This document shows positions 1 to 8,062 of a stretch of DNA of 64,000 bases, piece by piece. Under the pieces are notes generated by a model. That model did no database searches, was not told the origin of the DNA, and saw nothing but the letters and a program-made list of their open reading frames with translations. The DNA comes from Paenibacillus oralis (GTDB lineage Bacteria; Bacillota; Bacilli; Paenibacillales; Paenibacillaceae), in contig NZ_RRCN01000001.1 of the NCBI RefSeq assembly GCF_003863965.1, forward strand, positions 496,001 through 560,000. The letters run 5' to 3'. Position 1 is the stretch's first letter. Every line of letters begins with the position of its first letter. Made by a program: the position numbers and the translations under genes.

Positions 1-596
1 TCTGCCGGTTCGCTTTCCGTCCCTGTACCCGCACCTGTCCGCGCCAGCCCGATGCCCTGAACCGCCGCGTTCCAGCCGATCTGCACGCCTTCATCGGCCA
101 GGGATTCGCCGGCAAGCTGCTGAACCTCCAGCATGCGCTCCCCACTTCCCGCCGTACCACCGGCACCTTCGAGCCGCAGCACGACGTAATACCGCCCCTC
201 GCTCTGCGCCGTAACGTTCAGCGTCAAGCGAACGCCTTCACTGGAACCGTTCGCGTTGTATACGGTGTGGCCCTGAACATTTTCCGTCAGTGGCTCGGAC
301 AAACCCAGCCGGGTGGCAAGCGCGCCGGCCGCTTCCTCCTCCGCAAGCTGCGTCTCCCATTTCCCCTGCCACTTGACCGTAACCAGGTAAGGGGCCGGCG
401 TCAACGCCGTCCCGATTGAAAGCAGCCTCTCCAGTTGCCCGCCAGCGGCTTGCAACGAATCACCGGCAGACGGCGGATCACCTACCGCGGCCGGACCACC
501 GGATTGCTCGTTTTTAAACCGCTGTAACCCAAGCAGCAGCAACGCGCAAACGATAACGATCAGGCTATAGCTCCACAACTTGCGGCTTCCCATCAT
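1..596 (-). CDS. YwmB-like TATA-box-binding-fold protein, C-terminus outside window
   Basis: About 198 residues are readable from an ATG at 596 (a second ATG follows at once), preceded by an AGGGAGG site. The frame is open to the window edge, so the gene is partial. Residues 7-23 form one hydrophobic helix (LWSYSLIVIVCALLLL), either a signal peptide or an anchor. An extracytoplasmic domain follows, with patterns resembling the YwmB family (LVTVKWQGKW, YVVLRLEG). In Bacillales, YwmB genes commonly lie near the ATP synthase, murA and spoIID genes. That neighbourhood would be to the left of this window and is not visible, so the family call rests on fold-like sequence features and is tentative. 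Confidence 0.55.
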   Translation of the reverse strand, partial: MMGSRKLWSYSLIVIVCALLLLGLQRFKNEQSGGPAAVGDPPSAGDSLQAAGGQLERLLSIGTALTPAPYLVTVKWQGKWETQLAEEEAAGALATRLGLSEPLTENVQGHTVYNANGSSEGVRLTLNVTAQSEGRYYVVLRLEGAGGTAGSGERMLEVQQLAGESLADEGVQIGWNAAVQGIGLARTGAGTGTESEPA

Positions 597-689
597 TCTC
601 GCCTCCCTAGCTATCAAATGGCCACACTTTTCTAGTAATATACAGATTCGCCAGCCCTCAGCCGATTATCCTGCCAACTCTCTATTTTC

Positions 690-872
690 TAACGGACTCA
701 AATGACTCTATTTGCTCATTTCCCGATCATTTCCCGCTGTAACGGACTCCACAGCCCTTATCACACGCAAAATCAAGAAGATTTCGTAGTTTTGAGGGGA
801 ATAAGGTCTCCTGTGTCCGTTAAAATTCCAACGCCGTCATTTGAGGCCGATTAAGGTCTCTGGTGTCCGTTA
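690..872. repeat. Inverted/direct copies of a TAACGGAC intergenic repeat
   Basis: Four copies of a roughly 22-bp element lie between ywmB and the minisatellite. Two run forward (TAACGGACTC at 690 and 740) and two are inverted (ending GTGTCCGTTA, at 801-822 and 851-872). The 740 copy and the 801 copy can pair as TAACGGACTCC...CTTAT with ATAAGG...GTCCGTTA. This looks like a small dispersed palindromic element in non-coding DNA. No ORF is supported here. Confidence 0.6.
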
Positions 873-896
873 GCCGGGTACCGGATCGTGTTGCAG

Positions 897-1068
897 CATT
901 GCGCGTTACAGCATTTCGTGTTTCAACATTTCTTGGTGCATCATTACACGTTACAGCATTATCCGTTACAACACTACACGTTGCAGCATTACACGTTGCA
1001 GCATTACACCTTACAACAATACACGTTACAACATACACGTTACAACATACACGTTACAGCATTACGTG
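897..1068. repeat. 15-bp tandem minisatellite (about 11 units)
   Basis: Units of the type CATTACACGTTACAG start at 897, 912, 927, 942, 957, 972, 987, 1002, 1017, 1032 and 1046, with a broken unit at 1060. The period is 15 bp except for two 14-bp units near the right end. Left-hand units are more diverged than central ones. The array lies in the intergenic space between the ends of liaR and the start of the ywmB-like gene. Frames through it encode LQHYT-type repeats but have no ribosome site and are disrupted by the 14-bp units. Confidence 0.85.
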
Positions 1069-1103
1069 TCCCCCATCGACTAGCCGTTATCCGGCCAACC
1101 GCA

Positions 1104-1146
1104 AAAAACGGCCCGGCGAAGTCCATCACTCCGCCAAGCCGTTTTT
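1104..1146 (-). terminator. Terminator of the lia/psp operon
   Basis: On the minus strand, AACGGCTTGGCG pairs with CGCCGGGCCGTT and is followed by TTTTTTGC. The 5' arm overlaps the last codons of liaR, so the hairpin forms directly at the end of the operon. The stem is GC-rich with a U tract, typical of intrinsic termination. Confidence 0.8.
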
Positions 1147-1776
1147 GTATGCGTAAATGGCCGCCTGGGTGCGGTCCTCGACCCCCAGCTTCGCCAATAT
1201 GTTCGTCACGTGGAATTTCACCGTTTTGACGCCGATGATCAGCTCGTCGGCGATATCCTGGTTGGATTTGCCCTGAGCGAGCAAACGCAGCACGTCCATC
1301 TCCCGCTCGGTTAGCTCCTCGTGGGCCGGCGCCTCTACTTTCGGCTGGCGGAAGCGGTTCATCATTTTCGAGGCCACCTGCGATTCGAGCACGGACTGGC
1401 CGCGGGCCGCGGCGCGGATCGCTTCGGCGATCTCCGACGCGCGCGACGTTTTGAGCAGATAGCTGAACGCGCCCGCCTCGATCACCGGATACATCTTCTC
1501 ATCGTCAAGATAGCTGGTCAGTACGATCACCTTGCATTCCGGGTATATCTTCAGCAGCTGCCGGGTCGCCTCGATGCCGTCCATCCCTTCCATCACCAAA
1601 TCCATCAGCACGACGTCGGGCTTGTATTCCTGCGCCAGCCGGATGCCTTCTTCCCCGCTGCTCGCCTCCCCGACGACCTCAATCCCTTCTTCGGTTCCAA
1701 GCACCGCCGCCAGTCCGATTCTCACCATCTCGTGATCGTCGACCAGCAGCACTTTGATTTCATTGTCCAGCTCCAT
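1126..1776 (-). CDS. liaR: LiaR/VraR-type response regulator (NarL family)
   Basis: A 216-residue cytoplasmic DNA-binding regulator. Receiver domain at residues 7-123 with acidic pocket DD (13-14), phospho-acceptor Asp59 (VVLMDLV) and the conserved Lys in YLLKTS. LuxR-type HTH at about 148-212 ([22 protein letters not shown]). The start chosen is the ATG at 1776 behind a G-rich site. An ATG nine codons upstream has no ribosome site and lies deeper inside liaS. The gene overlaps the end of liaS by 17 nt, so translation is probably coupled. Its place after LiaF- and LiaS-like genes identifies it as the output of the envelope-stress three-component system, likely autoregulating this operon. Confidence 0.93.
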   Translation of the reverse strand: MELDNEIKVLLVDDHEMVRIGLAAVLGTEEGIEVVGEASSGEEGIRLAQEYKPDVVLMDLVMEGMDGIEATRQLLKIYPECKVIVLTSYLDDEKMYPVIEAGAFSYLLKTSRASEIAEAIRAAARGQSVLESQVASKMMNRFRQPKVEAPAHEELTEREMDVLRLLAQGKSNQDIADELIIGVKTVKFHVTNILAKLGVEDRTQAAIYAYKNGLAE

Positions 1777-2833
1777 CGCTGTCCGTCCCCCCGCTTTCTT
1801 CATGGATTAAAGGTATCGTGATCTCAATCCGCGTTCCCTTACCGGGCGCGGTGATGAACTGAATCGAGCCGCCGACCTCGTGTACGCGCTCCTGCATCGT
1901 CGACAAACCGTATGAAGCCTGCTTTTTGTCGTCCATTTGGAAACCGGCCCCGTTGTCCCTCAAAGTCACTTTAACCGCCTCGCCCCGCCGGTGAATCCGG
2001 ATCTCCATCTTATCCGCTTTGGCATGGCGGAGCGTATTGGACATGGCCTCCTGAATAATCCGGAACAAGTGGTTTTCGATCCCTTTCCCCAGGTTCAGGT
2101 CTTCGTCCATTTCCAGCGTCAGATCCATCGGCACCTTCGTTTTCAGTTCCCGGACGAGGTCACGCAAACCTTGGGACAACTCCTTGCCTTCCAAATAAAC
2201 CGGGCGCAAATGCAGCAGCAGAGCGCGCATCTCGGATTGGGCCACGGAAGCCATCTCCTCGATCAGCTCCACCTGGCGCTGCGCCTTGTCGAAGTCCTTC
2301 TCCAGCGTCCGGCTCACGGCCGTAGCCGTCATCGATATGGCGAACAGCTGCTGGGACACCGCGTCATGCAGCTCCCGCGCCAGCCGCTGCCGCTCCTCGA
2401 CGATCGCCGACACCCGGGCCTGCTCGGCGAGCTGGGCGTTATGCGTCGACAACCGCTGCAGGGAAGACACCTGCTCTTCCCAACGTTTGCCGATGCGCTC
2501 CAGCTGTTCTCCCAGCCTTCCTATTTCATCCTCGCCAAGCTTTGGAACCATGCCGACCTGGCTGCCCTTCTCCCATTGCAGCAGCGCGTCGCGCAGTTCA
2601 TCGATCTTCCGCTTCGGGCGGTACCCCTGAAAGAAGCCGTAGGCCGCTCCGATCACAACCAGCAGCGTGAGCAGCGTGAGGCCCGCCCGGATTCCCGTTG
2701 GCCAGGAAGCTTGCGGCCTAAAATATCCGTATGTATACAGCACATAAAAAGTAGCTGCCGTAATAACAACGGACAGGAGAATTCCTCCGCGCATGCCGCG
2801 GGATACCATATTGCTCGGTTTTCTTTTTCTCAT
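1760..2833 (-). CDS. liaS: LiaS/VraS-type sensor histidine kinase
   Basis: A 357-residue membrane kinase. Two transmembrane helices (about 17-34 and 49-70) flank a very short loop, the architecture of intramembrane-sensing kinases. A HAMP-like linker follows, then HisKA_3 dimerisation with phospho-acceptor His156 in [11 protein letters not shown], and an ATPase domain with DNGAGF and GLSTMQERV. It detects cell-envelope stress, probably under negative control by the LiaF-like protein encoded 19 nt upstream, and phosphorylates LiaR. An AGGAGG site lies about 10 nt before the ATG. Family assignment is firm; the inducing stimulus is inferred from homologues. Confidence 0.93.
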   Translation of the reverse strand: MRKRKPSNMVSRGMRGGILLSVVITAATFYVLYTYGYFRPQASWPTGIRAGLTLLTLLVVIGAAYGFFQGYRPKRKIDELRDALLQWEKGSQVGMVPKLGEDEIGRLGEQLERIGKRWEEQVSSLQRLSTHNAQLAEQARVSAIVEERQRLARELHDAVSQQLFAISMTATAVSRTLEKDFDKAQRQVELIEEMASVAQSEMRALLLHLRPVYLEGKELSQGLRDLVRELKTKVPMDLTLEMDEDLNLGKGIENHLFRIIQEAMSNTLRHAKADKMEIRIHRRGEAVKVTLRDNGAGFQMDDKKQASYGLSTMQERVHEVGGSIQFITAPGKGTRIEITIPLIHEESGGTDSDGAGQ

Positions 2834-2852
2834 GCGGGGCGATCCTCCTGTC

Positions 2853-3503
2853 TCAAGTTAACCGTATATCAACGTCTCCTACAAGGTAGGAAATCATAAT
2901 TTTCACTTTTTGTTCACGGGCGTCGTAATTCGGCGATTTCCAGTACAGCCGATTCAACATCCCGGTCTCTTTGTCCGGACCGAAATCGATTTGTCCGAAC
3001 AGGACGAACGCTTCGATTTCAACGCCGTAATCCTCCGGCACCACCAGATCCACGTCGCCGACGATCCCCTGGAACATCAAAATATTGCTTTGCCCCTCCA
3101 CGATGGCGAGCGACAAGTCGATATTAAGCTCTCCGAGCACATGCCACATGCTGGTGTTCCGTAAACTCCAAGGATCGCGGTTCCAGTGAATGCTGGACGT
3201 AATGTTTTGCTTCTGCACATAATTGCCCTGGGGCTGGGTTTTGCGGATTTTGGCGTAATAGAAGCCGAGCGAAATCATCAGGATCGCCAGAACCAGCATA
3301 AAGTTGTCCAGCAGGATGATGCCGCCGCCGATCGCCAGGAATATATACCCCGTCTTCACTCGTTCTCCACGGCGCACTGAATAAATCCCAAAGACCAAAA
3401 AGAAGAGGGCGGCGATGGTGAAAAAACTCAGCCATTTTCCAAATATCAGCAGAACCCCAAGTCCAATCAACCCGATGGCCAAGAACCTTTTCCGCTTATC
3501 CAT
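2853..3503 (-). CDS. liaF: LiaF-type membrane regulator of LiaRS
   Basis: A 216-residue protein. Four hydrophobic segments fill roughly residues 7-80, followed by a C-terminal beta-rich domain of the LiaF/cell-wall-active-antibiotics type (LNIDLSLAIVEGQ, VGDVDLVVPEDYGVEIEA, LVGDVDIRL). In Bacillus, LiaF keeps LiaS inactive without stress. I chose the ATG at 3503 because AAGGAGGTG sits 5 nt before it. A start 25 codons upstream would add Arg/Ser-rich sequence with no ribosome site. It lies between the pspA/liaH gene and liaS, matching the liaF-liaS-liaR order of other Firmicutes. Confidence 0.92.
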   Translation of the reverse strand: MDKRKRFLAIGLIGLGVLLIFGKWLSFFTIAALFFLVFGIYSVRRGERVKTGYIFLAIGGGIILLDNFMLVLAILMISLGFYYAKIRKTQPQGNYVQKQNITSSIHWNRDPWSLRNTSMWHVLGELNIDLSLAIVEGQSNILMFQGIVGDVDLVVPEDYGVEIEAFVLFGQIDFGPDKETGMLNRLYWKSPNYDAREQKVKIMISYLVGDVDIRLT

Positions 3504-3614
3504 GCCGCACCTCCTTCGCAGGTTCAAAGAATCGGAAAAGCCATAACGGCATGATCCCATACCGTATGGCTTTACCATGACTTAGCATACCACAAGTCCC
3601 AAACAACGTGTAGC

Positions 3615-4316
3615 TTATTCCTTATTTTCCTCCGGTTTCGCGGGGCCATTCAATTTAGATTTCAGCGCTTCAAGCTGCGCATCGACCTTAAGTTGCTTTT
3701 CGGCATCGGCCGGGTTGATGTAAGTGGAAGGCGTTGTTCCCCGGTATGCGACACCGGCTACCTCAGCTTCCGCTTCCATCTGCATGATCTTCTCCTCCAT
3801 GCGGTGGAAGCCAAGCGATGCGTTGCCGCTTTCGATCGAATGCAAGGTGCTGATTTGCGACATCTGCTTTCTGGCCTTGGCCATTTGCGCGCGGCTGACC
3901 AGCTCGTTGCGTTTGTTGCGCAGCTTGTAGAATTCATCCTTCATATCGTGCAATTGCTGTTTCAGTTCAGCGGCATGCGCTTCAGCCTGAGTGTGCAGTT
4001 CGGCGAATTCGGTCTGCTTTTGATCGTAATGGATTTTCTCCTCCAGCATTTTACGGGCCACTTCCTCCTGGCCGTTGCGGAGGGCCAGTTCAGCCTGCGC
4101 TTCGCGTTGGGCGGAAATGCGCGCGGCTTCATCCAAACGCTGTTTCATTCTGCGCTCGTTGGCCATCTGCTTCGCCACCGTTACCTCGGCATCGCGGATT
4201 TCCGCCTCCATATCACGCAAATATTGGTTAAGCATGACAATCGGATCTTCCACCTTATCGAGCAAATCGTTAACCGACGCTTTTGTGATATCTTTAATTC
4301 TTTTAAATACTCCCAT
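3615..4316 (-). CDS. PspA/LiaH/IM30-family phage-shock protein
   Basis: 233 residues, predicted almost entirely helical and coiled coil, matching the PspA/IM30 family in length. The N-terminus ([20 protein letters not shown]) is the amphipathic helix that binds stressed membranes, and [15 protein letters not shown] is a family signature. Such proteins form large rings or spirals that stabilise damaged membranes. In Bacillus, LiaH is the main effector of the LiaRS response, and the placement next to liaF supports that role. It starts 3 nt after the PspC gene. A paralogue is encoded one gene upstream, so the operon carries two PspA proteins. Confidence 0.9.
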   Translation of the reverse strand: MGVFKRIKDITKASVNDLLDKVEDPIVMLNQYLRDMEAEIRDAEVTVAKQMANERRMKQRLDEAARISAQREAQAELALRNGQEEVARKMLEEKIHYDQKQTEFAELHTQAEAHAAELKQQLHDMKDEFYKLRNKRNELVSRAQMAKARKQMSQISTLHSIESGNASLGFHRMEEKIMQMEAEAEVAGVAYRGTTPSTYINPADAEKQLKVDAQLEALKSKLNGPAKPEENKE

Positions 4317-4319
4317 GTT

Positions 4320-4811
4320 TTACACTTCTCCCTTCTCGTAGTCGGAGAGCTTTTTACGCAGCTCATCCAGTTCTTTTTGCATTGCTTTCTTTTCGATATC
4401 TTCCATCATGGAATCCAGGTTGGACGCCCCGCCGGCTGAAAAGCCAGCCCCCGGCACTCCCGAACCGTATTGCGGCGGCCGGTTGCCGTAAGCGCCCCCT
4501 CCTCCGCCATAGGGAGGACGGTCATTAAAGCGCGGATCCCCGAAACCTTCAGGACGTCTGGGACCACTGGATGGCCCGAATCCTCCGCCCTGCCATCCGC
4601 CGTTATAATACGGATCGTACGGGATATAAGGCTCTTTGGAAACGACCAGCGCCGCAATAAAATAGATGAAAACCGTCGTTCCGCCCGTGATCGGAATACT
4701 GATCAGCATCAGCAGACGAAGCACCCAGGAGCTGACGCCCAAATACTCGCCGAGCCCGCCGAGCAAACCGCTGATCCAACGGTCCTTTCTGGAACGGTAC
4801 AATTTGTTCAT
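4320..4811 (-). CDS. PspC-domain protein with Gly/Pro-rich linker and coiled-coil tail
   Basis: 163 residues. The PspC domain occupies about 1-60 (LYRSRKDRWISGLLGGLGEY, then a hydrophobic helix IPITGGTTVFIYFIAALVV). A Gly/Pro/Tyr-rich disordered linker spans about 65-125 (NGGWQGGGFGPSSGP; PPYGGGGGAYG). A short charged coiled coil ends the protein (EKKAMQKELDELRKKL), resembling the PspB-like tail often joined to PspC. It is probably a membrane protein that links stress at the bilayer to the PspA proteins encoded on both sides. Spacing to both neighbours is 3-4 nt, so the three genes are co-translated. Confidence 0.88.
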   Translation of the reverse strand: MNKLYRSRKDRWISGLLGGLGEYLGVSSWVLRLLMLISIPITGGTTVFIYFIAALVVSKEPYIPYDPYYNGGWQGGGFGPSSGPRRPEGFGDPRFNDRPPYGGGGGAYGNRPPQYGSGVPGAGFSAGGASNLDSMMEDIEKKAMQKELDELRKKLSDYEKGEV

Positions 4812-4815
4812 GGCC

Positions 4816-5490
4816 TTACTCTCCTTTTGGCTTATTCAGCTTCTGCTTCAACCGGGAGAGCTCCTGTTCCAGAGTCGACTGAATCATGGACCCGGCTTGG
4901 TTGACAAAATCCTCGCCGGCTTTCCGCAACTCGCGAAGGCTGCGGGCCTCCCATTCCATATCGGAAACCCGGTCCTCCAAACGGTTGAACATTTTCGGCA
5001 CATCCGTCGCGCCGTAACCGCTCATCCGCTGGTTCATCCGCTGCTGCAAACGGAGCGTCTCCATTCTGGCAAAATAGTACTGGCGTTTGCTGTAAACGGC
5101 CTGATATTCGGTTTTCAGCTCATGAAGCTGGCTTTCCAGCTCCTGCAGCGACTCCAGGCTTTGCGTGTACAAATCGGAATACTGTTCGATTTTCTCCTCA
5201 TACAGCAGCTTTTCCTGAAGCGCCAGCTTGGCCAGGTGCTCCTCCCCTGCTTTAAGGGCGAGCAGCGCCTGCTCCTCGCGTTTGCCCTGCATCACCTTCG
5301 CCTGATCCACCTGCTGCTTGAGCTGTTTGGCGTGTCCGGAATATTGATAATGCAGTTTCTCCGCCTCGGCGATTTCCTGGCGGGTTTCAATCAGAAACTG
5401 ATCGATCAACCGCACCGGATCTTGAGATTGCTCCAATCTTTCGTTTAATGTGGCTACCGTGATATCCCGTACCCGACGAAATACACTCAT
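4816..5490 (-). CDS. Second PspA/IM30-family protein
   Basis: 224 residues, coiled coil throughout, opening with MSVFRRVRDITVATLNERLE and then DPVRLIDQFLIETRQEIAEA, the same N-terminal layout as the other PspA of this operon but clearly diverged. A CCTCC-derived AGGAGG site lies just before the ATG. Two PspA proteins flanking PspC may form mixed assemblies or respond to different lesions. No signal peptide or catalytic motif is visible. Confidence 0.88.
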   Translation of the reverse strand: MSVFRRVRDITVATLNERLEQSQDPVRLIDQFLIETRQEIAEAEKLHYQYSGHAKQLKQQVDQAKVMQGKREEQALLALKAGEEHLAKLALQEKLLYEEKIEQYSDLYTQSLESLQELESQLHELKTEYQAVYSKRQYYFARMETLRLQQRMNQRMSGYGATDVPKMFNRLEDRVSDMEWEARSLRELRKAGEDFVNQAGSMIQSTLEQELSRLKQKLNKPKGE

Positions 5491-5554
5491 GTTTGCCTTC
5501 CCTCCTAACCTTTCGGTTCATCCGTTTTTCAAAAAATATTGCTATTTCCCGGGA

Positions 5555-5872
5555 TCAGTAACCCCTTCTTCCCCGCAGGGAGGAAATGCCGTATACGATT
5601 AATCCGATGCCGAGCACCGGGACGATCAACCAAGCCAGCTTGGAGATCAGGGAAATGACGCCAATGATCAGTACGATCCATCCGAAAAACGCATTTCCTT
5701 GGCGGATGCCGTAGATCCCGAGCCCAACCATCAGCGCCGCGATCACCAGTCCGAAAAGGCTGCCCAGAACGGGGGTCAGGAATCCGAAAATTTGCGGAAG
5801 CTTCCCGAGCAAGATCAGAACCCCCAGGGCAATCAGTAAAAGTGCAAAACCGTTCGGTCGATTTGTTCTCAT
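5555..5872 (-). CDS. Small LiaI/LiaF-TM-like membrane protein
   Basis: 105 residues made of four short hydrophobic segments with Gly-rich turns (LLLIALGVLILLGKL, LVIAALMVGLGIYGIRQG, WIVLIIGVISLISKL, VLGIGLIVYGISS). The pattern is the LiaF-type transmembrane repeat without the LiaF C-terminal domain, and it resembles LiaI, the membrane anchor that recruits LiaH in Bacillus. It is the first gene of the operon, as liaI is in B. subtilis. The assignment rests on topology and position rather than strong motif identity. Confidence 0.75.
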   Translation of the reverse strand: MRTNRPNGFALLLIALGVLILLGKLPQIFGFLTPVLGSLFGLVIAALMVGLGIYGIRQGNAFFGWIVLIIGVISLISKLAWLIVPVLGIGLIVYGISSLRGRRGY

Positions 5873-5912
5873 TGATTATCACCGCCTCTCATTTAATCAA
5901 CCTTATGTCTCT

Positions 5913-5941
5913 ATTCTAGGAGGAACCGTGGTTTTTCAAAA
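5913..5941 (-). promoter_or_regulatory. Candidate promoter of the lia/psp operon
   Basis: On the minus strand TTTTGA, 17 nt, TAGAAT lies about 40 nt before the first gene. A short dyad GACctaaGTC at 5968-5977 sits about 27 nt upstream of the -35 box, where LiaR boxes lie in Bacillus. The dyad does not match the published LiaR box well, so the operator part is weak. Confidence 0.45.
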
Positions 5942-6034
5942 CGGACCGGGGACGGTTTTTCATCCTGGACCTAAGTCGAGGTAGGCTTCGGCCTATAGGG
6001 CAGAAAGCGGCCCGGCAAACAGTGCGGTTTGTCC

Positions 6035-6063
6035 TTTACAATTCAAAAGGCAGATAATATAAT
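6035..6063 (+). promoter_or_regulatory. Sigma-A promoter for the NhaD-like antiporter gene
   Basis: TTTACA at 6035-6040, a 17-nt spacer and a perfect TATAAT at 6058-6063. The transcript would begin near 6070, giving a leader of about 155 nt that contains the hairpin at 6106-6127. Confidence 0.75.
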
Positions 6064-6105
6064 GGAAAAGCACAACTATACAATAGAAAATGACAGTTAT
6101 CGGAG

Positions 6106-6141
6106 GAGCCTGCCACGTTGCGGGCTCTTCTTGCCTTTTTT
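6106..6141 (+). terminator. Leader terminator-like hairpin before the antiporter gene
   Basis: GAGCCTGC pairs with GCGGGCTC around a 6-nt loop and is followed by a T-rich stretch (TTCTTGCCTTTTTT). It lies between the promoter at 6035-6063 and the start codon at 6225, so it could attenuate transcription of the antiporter. I do not recognise a known riboswitch aptamer here. Confidence 0.5.
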
Positions 6142-6224
6142 CGGGCCTGTAAGGCATAATTTGGCCCCTGCATGGAAATCTAAGGGTACTTCTGATCATG
6201 GCAAACTGTCGGGGAGAGGTTATT

Positions 6225-7508
6225 ATGGAGCAACAAGCCATCTGGGCGATCGGCATCTTTTTGCTGACGTACGCACTTATTATTTCGGAAAAAATCCACC
6301 GGACCTTGCTGGCTATGGTTGGCGCGGTCCTGATGATCACGCTTGGCATCGTCGATCAGGAATCGGCGATCCATCACATCGATTTCAACACGCTGGGGCT
6401 GCTCATCGGCATGATGATCATCGTGAACACGACTGCGGAAACGGGTCTTTTCAAATATATTGGGATCTGGACGGCCCGCAAGGCCAAGGGCAACCCGGTT
6501 ACGATCCTGTGGCTGCTCGCTTTGATCACGGCGATCGGCTCGGCGTTTCTGGACAATGTGACGACCATCATTCTGATGGTTCCGGTCGCGTTCAGCATCA
6601 CGCGCCAGTTGAAGGTCAAGGCGTTCCCTTATGTGTTTTCGCTCGTCATCGCCTCGAATATCGGCGGCACGGCCACTCTGATCGGAGATCCGCCGAACAT
6701 CATGATCGGCAGCGCCGTGAAAGAGCTGACCTTCATCGCCTTCCTGCAAAACCTGGCGCCGATCGCGATTTTGATTATGGCCGTCATGCTGCCGCTCTTC
6801 ATTTTGCTGTTCCGCAAAAGTTTGAAAACATCGCCGGAACTTCAAAAGAGCATCATGAACATCCGCCTGAACGGTCTGATTACGGATCAAAAGCTGCTCG
6901 TCAAATGCCTCGTCATTTTGGGGCTCACTCTGCTTGGGTTCTTTATGCATCAGACCTTTCATCTGGAATCGGCCACGGTCGCCCTCGCCGGCGCGTTCCT
7001 GCTGCTCTTGATCACCGGGGAGCATGTGATGGAGCGGGCGTTCCATACCGTCGAATGGCCGACGATCTTTTTCTTTATCGGACTGTTCGTACTCGTGGGC
7101 GGGCTGATCGATACCGGCACGATCAAACGGCTGGCGGAATGGGCTATCCATCTGACCGGTGGAGACGCGCTGCTGACGTCCATGCTGATTCTCTGGCTTA
7201 GCGCCATCGCTTCCGCGTTCCTCGACAACATCCCGTTTGTCGCCACGATGATTCCGATGATCCAGGATATGGGGAGCATGGGCATCGCCAATCTGGAGCC
7301 GCTTTGGTGGAGCCTCGCGCTTGGCGCCTGTCTGGGCGGCAACGGCACGCTGATCGGCGCCAGCGCGAACCTGATCGCCGCCGGCATGTCCGCCAAAGAA
7401 GGCGAACCGGTTTCTTTTATGAAATATTTAAAATACGGTTTTCCGCTCATGATCTTATCGGTGGCGCTCGCGGCCGCATATGTGCTGATCCGCTACTTCC
7501 TGATCTAA
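6225..7508 (+). CDS. ArsB/NhaD-family ion transporter
   Basis: 427 residues with 11-12 predicted membrane helices. Two related halves each carry the family pore motif: FLDNVTTIILMVPV with GGTATLIGDPPN in the first, FLDNIPFVATMIPM with GGNGTLIGASAN in the second. This family covers arsenite efflux and Na+/H+ antiport. The sequence alone does not decide between them, and no ArsR or arsenate reductase gene is adjacent, which slightly favours cation/proton antiport. The start is the ATG at 6225 with GGGGAGAGG about 6 nt upstream; an ATG nine codons earlier has a poorer site. Confidence 0.88.
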   Translation: MEQQAIWAIGIFLLTYALIISEKIHRTLLAMVGAVLMITLGIVDQESAIHHIDFNTLGLLIGMMIIVNTTAETGLFKYIGIWTARKAKGNPVTILWLLALITAIGSAFLDNVTTIILMVPVAFSITRQLKVKAFPYVFSLVIASNIGGTATLIGDPPNIMIGSAVKELTFIAFLQNLAPIAILIMAVMLPLFILLFRKSLKTSPELQKSIMNIRLNGLITDQKLLVKCLVILGLTLLGFFMHQTFHLESATVALAGAFLLLLITGEHVMERAFHTVEWPTIFFFIGLFVLVGGLIDTGTIKRLAEWAIHLTGGDALLTSMLILWLSAIASAFLDNIPFVATMIPMIQDMGSMGIANLEPLWWSLALGACLGGNGTLIGASANLIAAGMSAKEGEPVSFMKYLKYGFPLMILSVALAAAYVLIRYFLI

Positions 7509-7531
7509 AACGGGCCGCTTCCTTTCATTAA

Positions 7532-7561
7532 TTGCGCCATATATGCTATCCTTAAGATAAT
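7532..7561 (+). promoter_or_regulatory. Candidate promoter for the small hypothetical gene
   Basis: TTGCGC (7532-7537), an 18-nt spacer and GATAAT (7556-7561), about 28 nt before the start codon at 7589. The -10 box fits better than the -35 box. Confidence 0.4.
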
Positions 7562-7588
7562 CCATTTACACGAAGAGGAGGGGTCATC

Positions 7589-7948
7589 ATGAAAGCACGG
7601 ATCGATGGGCTGGGCAAACTTGCGGTTTCCCCGTTGCTTCTGCTCTCGTTGTTGTTGACCTTATTCCTCCCTTCCTTCTCCTGGGCTCCGGTCGTTTCGG
7701 AGGCCAAGGAGAGGGAGGCGTTTGAAACGGATTACCGCAATTCTCACAAAACACCTTTACGTCTCAACGCTTCCTCGCCTCAAGGCAAGCTTTTCATCGA
7801 CAGAACCGTGCAGGTTTTTTTCAAGGTGCCTGCAGAAGCGGTGCTGGTATTGATCGCCGCCTGGGTTCAATTCCGCCCGTTGTTTTGCCTGTTTTTGAAA
7901 CGGCTCCTGCTAATGCCCATTAAATTCACAAGTATGTTTATGGCTTGA
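7589..7948 (+). CDS. Small hypothetical secreted or membrane protein
   Basis: 119 residues of unknown family. Residues 12-32 form a strongly hydrophobic stretch (SPLLLLSLLLTLFLPSFSWA), probably a signal peptide or anchor. A polar stretch follows, then a second hydrophobic region near the C-terminus (AEAVLVLIAAWVQF; FCLFLKRLLLMPIKF). An AGGAGGGG site lies 5-6 nt before the ATG and a promoter-like sequence precedes it, which supports a real gene. No catalytic motif is visible and no function is proposed. Confidence 0.55.
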   Translation: MKARIDGLGKLAVSPLLLLSLLLTLFLPSFSWAPVVSEAKEREAFETDYRNSHKTPLRLNASSPQGKLFIDRTVQVFFKVPAEAVLVLIAAWVQFRPLFCLFLKRLLLMPIKFTSMFMA

Positions 7949-8062
7949 CATTTTTTCCGGTTTTACAAAGTCCTTAAGCCGGTCCAAACGGCCCGCAGCT
8001 TCAGGCTTGTTTTGCAATACCCAAAATTAGAAAGCGACCATAAAACTGGAGGCTTGACGCAA

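Noticed and set aside
897..1068. Possible CRISPR array
   Set aside because: Units are contiguous 15-mers without unique spacers of 30 bp or more, and no cas gene is near.
863..1229. Plus-strand frames through the minisatellite encoding LQHYT-type repeats
   Set aside because: They have no ribosome site, overlap the repeat array and the lia terminator, and consist only of repeat translation with no complex sequence.
5968..5977. GACctaaGTC as a firm LiaR box
   Set aside because: It is a short dyad in a plausible place but does not match the published LiaR consensus well, so it is only mentioned with the promoter.
6029..7201. Plus-strand frame of 390 codons overlapping the antiporter gene
   Set aside because: It is a shifted frame of the NhaD-like gene, rich in His/Arg/Asp and without membrane segments. 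The other frame has the family motifs and a ribosome site.
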